A DNA stretch of 64,000 bases from an uncultured Clostridia bacterium (GTDB lineage Bacteria; Bacillota; Clostridia; CAKSNL01; HGM11501): positions 231,479-295,478 of the forward strand of contig CAKSNL010000003.1 in the NCBI GenBank assembly GCA_934476235.1, written 5' to 3'. The first letter of the stretch is position 1; each line of letters begins with the position of its first letter. Under the pieces are notes generated by a model, which was not told the origin of the DNA, made no database searches, and saw only the letters and a list, made by a program, of their open reading frames with translations. The translations under genes were made by a program, and so were the position numbers. Shown here in pieces: positions 42,362 to 49,932 of this stretch.

Positions 42362-44836
42362 CTAATCCTCGTCGTCTTCATCATAATAGTCATCCGAATC
42401 GTCGTCATAGTGCCCGTCGCCGTCACCGGCGCTTCCGCTTACGAGGTTTGCGTCCACCTCGCCGGAGATTATTCCGTAGAAGCTTCCCTCAACCCTGCCG
42501 TTGACATATCCCGAAAGCTTTCCGTTTATCACGTGATTGCCGGAAAGCGATATCTTTTTGCCGGGAAGTCCGACCTTGAACGCAGTCTTGTCGATTATCA
42601 CATCGCCCAGCAATAACAGCTGCGGCAAAATGCCCATGACGAGTATCATAGATATTATCGTACCGCGTCCCAAGCACGTTCCGATTGATGAGATTGCACA
42701 GTCGGTAGACATGAGTCCTATGATGATGCCTGCCGATGCAAGAATCGTGCCCGATGTAAATATCGTCGGGAATGCAAGACTTAATGTCTTTATGATCGCG
42801 TCCTTTTTATCCATTGTCTGCCTGAGCTCTGTATAACGGTTGGTTATAACTATCGCATAGTCAATGTTTGCACCCATCTGGATCGAGCTTACGACCAGGT
42901 AGCTTAAGAAGAACATATGGTTTCCTTCAATTACCGGGAACGAGAAATTTATCCATACGCTGCCCAGAATAACGATAATAAGTATTATCGGAAGTCCCGC
43001 GGACTGGAATGTGAAAAGAAGGATTATTACAACGAACAGTGCCGACAGAATACTTATAAGAAGGTTATCCTGCCCGAAGGTCGATGATAAGTCGTAATCG
43101 TTCGTGGAATTGCCGCAAAGTATAACGTCTTCTCCGTAGTATTTTGCCGCTTCGTTTCTGATAGTTTCCAAAAACTCAAACGTTGCGTCCGTTTCCTCGG
43201 GAAGGTTAAGCTCAAGCACTATTCTTGAATAATTTTTGCCCTTGAGCTGCTTTTTGCCGTCCTCAAGATCTGAATTGATATCGTCAAGGTCGGCGCGCAT
43301 ATCGTCGTCAAGCGTTATCGTTCCGTTGTCGACCTCGTCGTACAGAAATTCAAACATATCTATGAGCGGAACCTCATAATTGTCGATTCCGCCGATAATT
43401 TTGCCGTAGTTTTCATCGTCAACGGCGTATGCCGCGTAAAGGAACCGCACCAGCTCGACATCCATATCGGTAAGCTCCGAAAAAGTTCTCGGATTAAGCT
43501 TGTCGGCAAGCATATAGCCGTCCATTGCCTCCGTACTTGAAAGCCCGGTCACCTTATCTATTTCGGGAAGCTTTGAAAGCGCTTCGGAAAGTGCCTTTTC
43601 GTCATCGTACCGTCCCGTCGGAACCAAAATTGCAACAACATTTGTAGGCGCAAAGGTCTCCGATATCATTTGGTCTGCAATCTGCGAATCGTTCTTTCTC
43701 ACGGTTGACAAAAGCGTATAGCTGTACGCATAAGGGCACATGTTTGAAAGAATAAACGCAATTATCAAAATAACCGCAAATATACACGGAGCGATTACTT
43801 TAAGCTTTATCACAATTCTGCCCCACGCGTCGATATTGGGTACAAAGCTTCTGTGATGCGTCTTGTCTATCTTATCGCTGAAGGTATATATAAGCCCGGG
43901 CATAAACGTAAATACGCAAACGATGCTTATGATAATCGCCTTTATAAGGATTATGCCCATATCAAAACCTATTTTAAAGTGCATGAACATCATCGCCGCG
44001 AGTCCCGACAGTGTTGTCAGGCAGCTTCCGGATATCTCGGGAACCGCCTTTGAAAGCGCAGCTACTACCGCATCATAAGGCTCCTTTGTCTCGCGCTCTT
44101 CGGTATAGCGGTGGCAGAGAATGATCGCATAGTCAATTGCGAGTGCCAGCTGAAGAATGACCGCAACCGAATTTGATACGAAAGAGATTGTTCCGAACAT
44201 AAAATTCGTGCCCTTATTTATAAGCGCAGCCATACCGAAGGTCGCCAGCATTACAGGAACCTCCATATATGTTTTTGATGTAAAAAGCAACACTGCCACG
44301 ATAATAACACACGTTATTACCATGACTATATTTATTTCATTATCAATTCTTTTTGCCTTTGTATCTCCGAGCTCGGCGGAAACATAATAGTCATATCCGC
44401 TTAAATATTCCTCCGCATTATCCAATGCCTCGGAGGATATTTCATCATCCTCGTCTCCCTCAAACGTCAATGTAAAAAGAGCGGACGACTCGTTATAGTG
44501 CTTATCCGTATCGTCAAACTCAACGGACTTAATACCGTTAAGTCCGGAAAGCTTATCGGAGAGCTTTTCGGCGCTGTCGTACGAAATATTGTCGACCATT
44601 ATCTTGGCGGTGGCGTATGTAGTGAACTCCTCTTCCATGATAGAAAGCCCGTGCCGCGTCTCCGTTTCCTCGTCAAGATAATCTGTCAGCTTATTATCGA
44701 CCTTTACCCAGCCCGACGATATTATACTAAATACGGCAATTATTGCGTAAATAAAATAAAACGCTTTTCTTTTGTTTACAATAAACGCCGCAACTTTTTC
44801 AAAGCCTTTCGGAGTATCCTTGGTTTTTTCCTCCAT
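42362..44836 (-). CDS. MMPL/RND-family transporter with unusual C-terminal tail
   Basis: An 824-residue RND-superfamily exporter of the MMPL type with two halves of about six membrane helices and large external loops (residues ~50-170 and ~410-570). Blocks such as SVAVILQLALAIDYAIILCHR and SSIQMGANIDYAIVITNRYTE are the matching fourth-helix motifs. The C-terminus is unusual: about residues 760-800 are short glycine-spaced beta-like repeats, then an Asp/Glu/Tyr-rich tail. The ATG at 44836 has AGGAG 7 bases upstream. It is followed by the GLUG protein gene and controlled from the TetR region. Confidence 0.85.
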   Translation of the reverse strand: MEEKTKDTPKGFEKVAAFIVNKRKAFYFIYAIIAVFSIISSGWVKVDNKLTDYLDEETETRHGLSIMEEEFTTYATAKIMVDNISYDSAEKLSDKLSGLNGIKSVEFDDTDKHYNESSALFTLTFEGDEDDEISSEALDNAEEYLSGYDYYVSAELGDTKAKRIDNEINIVMVITCVIIVAVLLFTSKTYMEVPVMLATFGMAALINKGTNFMFGTISFVSNSVAVILQLALAIDYAIILCHRYTEERETKEPYDAVVAALSKAVPEISGSCLTTLSGLAAMMFMHFKIGFDMGIILIKAIIISIVCVFTFMPGLIYTFSDKIDKTHHRSFVPNIDAWGRIVIKLKVIAPCIFAVILIIAFILSNMCPYAYSYTLLSTVRKNDSQIADQMISETFAPTNVVAILVPTGRYDDEKALSEALSKLPEIDKVTGLSSTEAMDGYMLADKLNPRTFSELTDMDVELVRFLYAAYAVDDENYGKIIGGIDNYEVPLIDMFEFLYDEVDNGTITLDDDMRADLDDINSDLEDGKKQLKGKNYSRIVLELNLPEETDATFEFLETIRNEAAKYYGEDVILCGNSTNDYDLSSTFGQDNLLISILSALFVVIILLFTFQSAGLPIILIIVILGSVWINFSFPVIEGNHMFFLSYLVVSSIQMGANIDYAIVITNRYTELRQTMDKKDAIIKTLSLAFPTIFTSGTILASAGIIIGLMSTDCAISSIGTCLGRGTIISMILVMGILPQLLLLGDVIIDKTAFKVGLPGKKISLSGNHVINGKLSGYVNGRVEGSFYGIISGEVDANLVSGSAGDGDGHYDDDSDDYYDEDDED

Positions 44837-44863
44837 AAGCACTCTCCTTTTTCAAAAAAATAA

Positions 44864-44892
44864 TTGACAAATGTTAATTAAACAATTATAAT
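44864..44892 (+). promoter_or_regulatory. Promoter of tetR
   Basis: Perfect TTGACA (44864-44869), 17-base spacer, perfect TATAAT (44887-44892). It faces and overlaps the MMPL promoter region, so one bound regulator could control both. Confidence 0.9.
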
Positions 44893-44895
44893 AAC

Positions 44896-44924
44896 ATTAT
44901 AAACACTTAGGTTTATTAATGCAA
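44896..44924 (-). promoter_or_regulatory. Promoter of the MMPL/GLUG operon
   Basis: Minus strand TTGCAT (complement of 44919-44924), 17-base spacer, perfect TATAAT (complement of 44896-44901). The inferred start site falls inside the tetR -10 region. Confidence 0.82.
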
Positions 44925-44951
44925 TACACAATTAATTAAAAAATGTATTTT

Positions 44952-44980
44952 AATAGACAATGCGAGAGATTATGTCTATT
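44952..44980. repeat. 8-base inverted repeat in the tetR leader
   Basis: AATAGACA at 44952-44959 and TGTCTATT at 44973-44980 around 13 bases, in the tetR leader just before its ribosome site. It could be a TetR operator or a leader hairpin. Confidence 0.5.
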
Positions 44981-44995
44981 TGGGAGGTATTGACT

Positions 44996-45571
44996 ATGGC
45001 AAATCCTGATGACCGCAGAGTAAGAAAGACGCGCAAGCTGATGGTTGACGCTTTGGCAAAGCTTCTTGCCGAAAAGCCCTTAAACAACATTACCGTGCGC
45101 GAAATTGCCGATATGGCGGACATAAACCGCGGCACCTTCTATCTTCATTATAAAGATGTATTCGATATGGTCGATAAGATACAAGCCGAGCTTTTTGAAA
45201 AATTCAACTCGATCATTACCGATTATATGCCGACTGCGGATTCAAAAAGACTTTTTCCTTTGCTTGAGAAGCTCTTTGAGCTTTTGGCTGAAAACGCAAA
45301 CCTTGCGCGCGCCCTGGTCAGCAAGCACGGCGACGCCGCATTTATTAACAAGCTTAAAAATGTTGTACGCGAAAAATGCCTTGCCGACATGCCGAATCCC
45401 GGAAATGAGCACTCAAAAGAATTCGAGTACTTTTTCAGCTACATCTCCTCCGGCTGTACGGGACTTTGCCACGCGTGGCTCGAGGGCGATATGACAGAGA
45501 CCCCGGCGGAAATGGCAATACTTGCCGAGAGGTTTATAAAAGGCAGTTTTGATGCCGCCGTCCTTCATTAA
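44996..45571 (+). CDS. TetR/AcrR-family regulator
   Basis: A 191-residue repressor. The N-terminal helix-turn-helix is at about residues 10-55 (ITVREIADMADINRGTFYLHYKD), the strongly conserved TetR block. The C-terminal ligand domain (GCTGLCHAWLEGD region) resembles TetR_C_8-type regulators. I chose the ATG at 44996 with GGGAGG 8 bases upstream rather than a longer frame to 44960. Divergent from the MMPL operon, which it probably represses. Confidence 0.9.
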   Translation: MANPDDRRVRKTRKLMVDALAKLLAEKPLNNITVREIADMADINRGTFYLHYKDVFDMVDKIQAELFEKFNSIITDYMPTADSKRLFPLLEKLFELLAENANLARALVSKHGDAAFINKLKNVVREKCLADMPNPGNEHSKEFEYFFSYISSGCTGLCHAWLEGDMTETPAEMAILAERFIKGSFDAAVLH

Positions 45572-45614
45572 TATTTTAGCATATTCAGAAGAAAAATCAA
45601 CAGTATTTTTTTAT

Positions 45615-45644
45615 AAAAAGCCATCGAAATACCGATGGCTTTTT
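45615..45644. terminator. Terminator between tetR and the AraC fragment
   Basis: AAAAAGCCATCG (45615-45626) and CGATGGCTTTTT (45633-45644) with a 6-base loop, T-runs on both strands; it serves convergent genes. Confidence 0.9.
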
Positions 45645-45645
45645 A

Positions 45646-46131
45646 TTATGTGTGTTCCTTAGCATATTTAAGTGGCGATTTCCCCGTGAAATTCTTAAAT
45701 CCCCGTGAAAATTCATAAACATTGTTGTATCCGAGCGAATACGCTATATCCGTGATACTTGAATAATCGCTTTTTAACATTTCCTCTGCTTTTTTCATTT
45801 TTGTCATCATAATAAAATTTCCCGGGGACATACCGATAATCTCTTTAAACATCTTTCTGAAATGGACCGTGGAAATGCCCAAAGACGATGCCAATTCATC
45901 ATTTGAAATGTGCTTACTGTAATTCTCGGCGATATATTCTATTGCCGGGAGTATTTTTTCTTTTTTGACTGAAGGGACGTAATCGCTCCGCACCGCCTTA
46001 AGCAATGACGCCATAAGTCCGTAAAGCTCCTTTAATTCTTCAAGCCTGTACGCCGTTTTTTTAAGTGCTCTTGCGCTCTCCATTTTCTTTACTGTATTTA
46101 AAAACGGCTCTCCGTAAGACATTGCCGACAC
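45646..46131 (-). pseudogene. AraC-family regulator, 5'-truncated
   Basis: A 161-residue reading frame containing the complete AraC double helix-turn-helix (ISNDELASSLGISTVHFRKMF, ITDIAYSLGYNNVYEFSRGFK) but lacking the ~120-residue N-terminal ligand domain of the family. Its first five residues come from antisense of an SDR gene remnant that begins at the same point, so it was cut and joined by a rearrangement. No ribosome site of note precedes the ATG. It may be unexpressed. Confidence 0.75.
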
Positions 46132-46219
46132 CGTGTTATTCTTAGCATCGCAGGATTACATAACGGGACAGAATTTCATAGTTGACGGGGGCAGAACATT
46201 GGGACCCGGAAGCAGATAA
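46118..46219 (+). pseudogene. C-terminal fragment of a short-chain dehydrogenase
   Basis: In one frame from 46118 to 46219 the sequence encodes DIADTVLFLAS and then YITGQNFIVDGGRTLGPG followed by a stop. This is the conserved end of an SDR. A stop codon precedes the match and overlaps the AraC fragment. The rest of the gene is missing. Confidence 0.8.
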
Positions 46220-46240
46220 ATATTAAAAGGCGGTGTAAAA

Positions 46241-47230
46241 ATGAAAAGGTTAAAACTCGGACAGATCGGAATCGGACACAACCACGCCGAGGGCAAAATG
46301 CTTGCGGCAAGAAAGTTTCCCGAACTTTTTGAAATAATCGGATATGCCGAGCCTTCAAAAGAATGGATCAAAGAAAGAGGCTCCCTTCCCTGCTATAAAA
46401 ACCTTCCGAGAATAAGTGTGGATGAAATTATAGAAAAATCGGATGTAATATTGACAGAATGTGATGTGTGGGATCTTACAAAAACCGCGAAAAAATGCAT
46501 AGATGCCGGAAAGCACGTTCACATTGACAAACCGGCAAGCGGTACGCTTCAGGAATTTAAGGCGCTTTTAGACTCAGCCGAGGAAAAAGGGCTCACGGTC
46601 CAGATGGGATACATGTACAGGTACAATAACGCGATAAAAAAATGCGTTGAAATGATTTCTTCCGGAGAGCTTGGAGAGATATATCAGATTGACGCGGAAA
46701 TGAGCACCTATCATTCTCCGGCATACCGCGAATGGCTGAAGCATTTTAAAGGCGGCTCCATGTATATTTTCGGCTCGCACCTTGTCGATCTTATTGTGAG
46801 CATATTGGGTGAGCCGGTTTCGGTACATCCCTTTTTAAAGCAAACGGGCTTTGACGGTGTTTATTCCGATGACAATAATTTTGCCGTACTGGAATATGAA
46901 AAGGCGATTGCAAAGGTCACCGCTTTATCGGTCGAGGTAAACGGCTGAGGCATGCGCCGCTTCGCGGTTATGGGAAGCAAAGGGACAGTAGAAATAAAGC
47001 CGATAGAGCTCAATGTAAAAATGACGCGGTCAACTCCCGATATCGCAAAAAACGCATATGCGGATATGCAAGAAACCGTTGATGTTCAGGATGTTCCGAC
47101 TTTCTCAAGATACGACGAAATGATGAAGGAGCTTTATTTATCCTGCACGGGCGAAAAAGAAAACCTGTATTCTTACGCTCACGAACTCGCGGTTCAGAGA
47201 ACGCTTTTAAAAATAACGGGTGAAAACTAA
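46241..47230 (+). pseudogene. Gfo/Idh/MocA-family oxidoreductase interrupted by in-frame TGA
   Basis: A 329-codon frame with the NAD-binding motif IGIGHNHAEGK, the DKP motif (HVHIDKPASG) and the family region VQMGYMYRYN. A TGA at 46946-46948 interrupts it between residues VEVNG and GMRRFAVMGSKGTVEIKP; both sides match the family and keep the same frame. In relatives this position is usually an arginine or an aromatic residue, so a single C-to-T change (CGA to TGA) explains it. Ribosome site AAAGGCGG precedes the ATG. It sits at the start of the SDR/MDR set. Confidence 0.82.
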
Positions 47231-47252
47231 AAACGAAAGGAAATGTAAAACA

Positions 47253-48008
47253 ATGAACACAGCATTTATAACCGGAGCCGGCGGATATATCGGCACGCAG
47301 ACGGCAATCACACTCGCAAAAGAAGGAATTAACATCGCGGTATGCGACATCAGCGAAAAGGCGGTAAATGCCGCCGTTGAAAGAATCACTTCATCGGGAG
47401 GAAACGCAATAGGATATGTTTCGGATGTAACGGATTCAAAAGACATTGAAACTGCAATGCAAAAAGCTGCAGCGGACTTTGGCAGTCTTGACATTATGGT
47501 GCACGTAGCCGGAGGCAGCGCAAGGATTGCGGGCGGCAAATATGTTCCGCTCGCCGAGCAGGAGGACTCTGTTATAGACAAGGTAATAAAAATAAATCTT
47601 TACGGAGCGCTTTGGGCAAGCCGCGCCGCCGCAAGAATCATGATAAAACAGGGCACCGGCGGAAAAATCATTAATTTTGCATCTGCGGTCGGCATCAACG
47701 GGCTGGCTACCTGCTGCGATTACGCGGCGGCAAAAGGCGGCGTAATGTCACTCACAAAGTCGCTTGCCAAGGAACTCGGAATGTACAAGATTAACGTAAA
47801 CGCAGTTGCCCCGGGAGTCGTAATGCGTCCCGAGGAGGACAATTCATCGGACAGAGCGACAAAGACAAATTTTCTCGGCGAAAAGTGCACGGCAGAGGAT
47901 ATCGCAAACCTCGTCGCATTTCTCGCATCCGACAAGGCTCGGTTCATTACCGGGCAGACATATGAGTGCGACGGCGGAAGAGGATTATCAATGAAAGGAA
48001 CCGATTAA
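47253..48008 (+). CDS. Short-chain dehydrogenase/reductase
   Basis: A 251-residue classical SDR. The cofactor motif is TGAGGYIG (residues 8-15), the catalytic serine is in NFASAVG, the YxxxK catalytic pair in YAAAKGG, and the end has FITGQTYECDGGRG. It probably oxidises or reduces a sugar or polyol, given the neighbouring genes. I chose the ATG at 47253; upstream frame to 47220 has no better signal. Confidence 0.9.
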   Translation: MNTAFITGAGGYIGTQTAITLAKEGINIAVCDISEKAVNAAVERITSSGGNAIGYVSDVTDSKDIETAMQKAAADFGSLDIMVHVAGGSARIAGGKYVPLAEQEDSVIDKVIKINLYGALWASRAAARIMIKQGTGGKIINFASAVGINGLATCCDYAAAKGGVMSLTKSLAKELGMYKINVNAVAPGVVMRPEEDNSSDRATKTNFLGEKCTAEDIANLVAFLASDKARFITGQTYECDGGRGLSMKGTD

Positions 48009-48010
48009 AC

Positions 48011-49000
48011 ATGAAAGCAATACTTACAGATGAAAACAGGAATCTTTTATGGAGCGAGGTCGAAAAGCCCGCTCCCAAAGACGGCGAAATATTGATAAAA
48101 ATTCACGCGGTCGCTCTTAACCGCGCGGACCTGCTCCAGAGAAAGGGGGCATATCCCTCCCCCAAGGGCTGGCCCGAATGGATGGGGCTCGAAGTATCCG
48201 GAGTTATTGAGGATATGGGAGAATCGGCTGCTAAAAACAGCGGCAAAAAGATCGGCGATAAGGTTTGCGCACTGCTCGGCGGCGGAGGATATGCCGAATA
48301 TGTCTGCGCTCCTTACGGAATGGTCATGAACATGCCCGAGAACCTTTCTTTTGAAGAGGCGGCGTCTTTACCGGAGGCGTATGCGACCTGTTATCTTAAC
48401 TTATTTTATGAGGGGCATTTAAAAGAAGGGCAGACCGCATTTATCCCCGCTGGCGCGTCGGGGCTTGCCTCAGTCGCCATTCCCATGGCAAAGGCGTTCG
48501 GAGCACGCGTGATCACCTCCGTTTTGTCCGGTGAGATTGCGGAAAAAATCAAAAATCTCGGCGCGGATATTATAATCAATTCCTCAAAGCAAAACGTGGC
48601 TGAAATCCTGAAAAAAGAGGAGGAAAACGGGCGTCCCGTTAACATGGCGATGGACTGCCTCTCGGGAAAAGCGCTCGGCGAAAGCCTTCCTTATATGGCG
48701 GAGGGCGGATACTGGGTAATCATCTCGACTCTTGCCGGAACCGAAACAAACATTCAATTGCGCCCGATACTCACCAAAGGGCTGCACATAGTCGGCAGTA
48801 TGTTAAGAAAGCGCCCGTCAGATGAAAAGGCGCACCTTCTTAAGGAACTTACCGAAAAGCTCTGGTCCATGCTTGAGAGCGGAAAAATAAAGCCGTCGAT
48901 ATATAAAGTGCTGCCGATAGAAAAAGCAAAAGAAGCTCACGCTATATTGGAAAACGGCGAGAATATCGGAAAGGTCGTATTAAGAGTGTGCGAAAATTAA
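48011..49000 (+). CDS. Medium-chain dehydrogenase/quinone reductase (PIG3-like)
   Basis: A 329-residue zinc-free MDR. It begins with MKAILTDENRNLLWSEVEKP, has ALNRADLLQRKG and the Rossmann loop GASGLASVAIPMAKAFGARV, and ends with ENIGKVVLRV. Members act as NADPH:quinone or enoyl reductases. It starts 2 bases after the SDR stop, so the two are cotranscribed. Confidence 0.88.
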   Translation: MKAILTDENRNLLWSEVEKPAPKDGEILIKIHAVALNRADLLQRKGAYPSPKGWPEWMGLEVSGVIEDMGESAAKNSGKKIGDKVCALLGGGGYAEYVCAPYGMVMNMPENLSFEEAASLPEAYATCYLNLFYEGHLKEGQTAFIPAGASGLASVAIPMAKAFGARVITSVLSGEIAEKIKNLGADIIINSSKQNVAEILKKEEENGRPVNMAMDCLSGKALGESLPYMAEGGYWVIISTLAGTETNIQLRPILTKGLHIVGSMLRKRPSDEKAHLLKELTEKLWSMLESGKIKPSIYKVLPIEKAKEAHAILENGENIGKVVLRVCEN

Positions 49001-49887
49001 CCCAAAACAAAACATTATTAACAAACATAATCTTTCCGCTCATCACAATGCTTCTCTGGGGCTCACTATTTCCTTTTATCAAGCTGGGCTACAAGGCATT
49101 TAATATAAATACGGATAAAATCCCGGACATTTTAATGTTTGCCGCGTTGAGATTTACAGTATGCGGAATGGTCGTTTGTATCATAGCCGGCATTAAAAAA
49201 GTGCCCATACCCGAAGTAAAGAGCGTGTTTTCAGTATGTCTCATGGGTGTATTTGCCATAGTCTTTCATTACGGTTTCACATATGTCGGACTCTCCGAAA
49301 CTGACAGCTTGAAGACCGCAATCTTAAAACAGCTTGCCCCGCTCTTATACGCATGTTTTTCGTTTTTGTTCGTTAAAGGCGAAAAATTCTCCGCGCCAAA
49401 GCTGCTTGGGGCGCTTACAGGATTTTGCGGAATAATTGCCATAAATACCGGCGCTTCGTTTCACGGATTCTCCGAGGGTGATGTTTTGATTATTCTGGCA
49501 TCGGTCTGCACCGTAATCTCGATGATAATAAGCTCCGGAAATGAAAAGGGCATATCCCCTTTTTGGATAACCGGAATTTCGCAATTATTCGGCGGAGCGG
49601 TACTGTTTATCATCTCGGTCACTGCTGGCGGGAAAATTCCTGCATTCACTTTAGAATCTTCATTGATATTTATTTACATCTGCGCCGCGTCAATTACCGG
49701 ATATACGCTTTTTTACTATGTTCAGCGGACAGCGGAGCTGTCAAAGCTATTCATCATTAAATTTGCCGAACCGCTTTTTGCTTGTATATTCAGCGCATTG
49801 ATTTTGGGCGAGGATGTCTTTAAGCTTCAATACTTAATTGCATTTTTATTAATATCGCTCGGAATTATTTTAGGCAATGCCCGTTAA
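48988..49887 (+). CDS. EamA/DMT-family transporter
   Basis: A 299-residue membrane protein with about ten helices and the inverted repeat of two EamA domains (SLFPFIKLGYKAF and ALTGFCGIIAINTGASFHGF in the first and second halves). DMT carriers export amino acids or metabolites; the substrate is unknown. The apparent start is GTG at 48988, overlapping the MDR gene by 13 bases, with a weak ribosome site. Confidence 0.85.
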   Translation: MRKLTQNKTLLTNIIFPLITMLLWGSLFPFIKLGYKAFNINTDKIPDILMFAALRFTVCGMVVCIIAGIKKVPIPEVKSVFSVCLMGVFAIVFHYGFTYVGLSETDSLKTAILKQLAPLLYACFSFLFVKGEKFSAPKLLGALTGFCGIIAINTGASFHGFSEGDVLIILASVCTVISMIISSGNEKGISPFWITGISQLFGGAVLFIISVTAGGKIPAFTLESSLIFIYICAASITGYTLFYYVQRTAELSKLFIIKFAEPLFACIFSALILGEDVFKLQYLIAFLLISLGIILGNAR

Positions 49888-49895
49888 AGCTTAAT

Positions 49896-49930
49896 AAAAA
49901 ATCCCCTGAAAGCATTTTCAGGGGATTTTT
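49896..49930. terminator. Terminator between EamA and the restriction gene
   Basis: Stem AAAAAATCCCCTGAAA (49896-49911) and TTTCAGGGGATTTTT (49916-49930), loop GCAT; acts on both convergent genes. Confidence 0.92.
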
Positions 49931-49932
49931 AT

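Noticed and set aside
46946..46948. TGA as selenocysteine codon in the Idh/MocA gene
   Set aside because: Only a weak 4-base hairpin follows, relatives do not have cysteine or selenocysteine there, and the other genes in the window that end in TGA read it as a stop.
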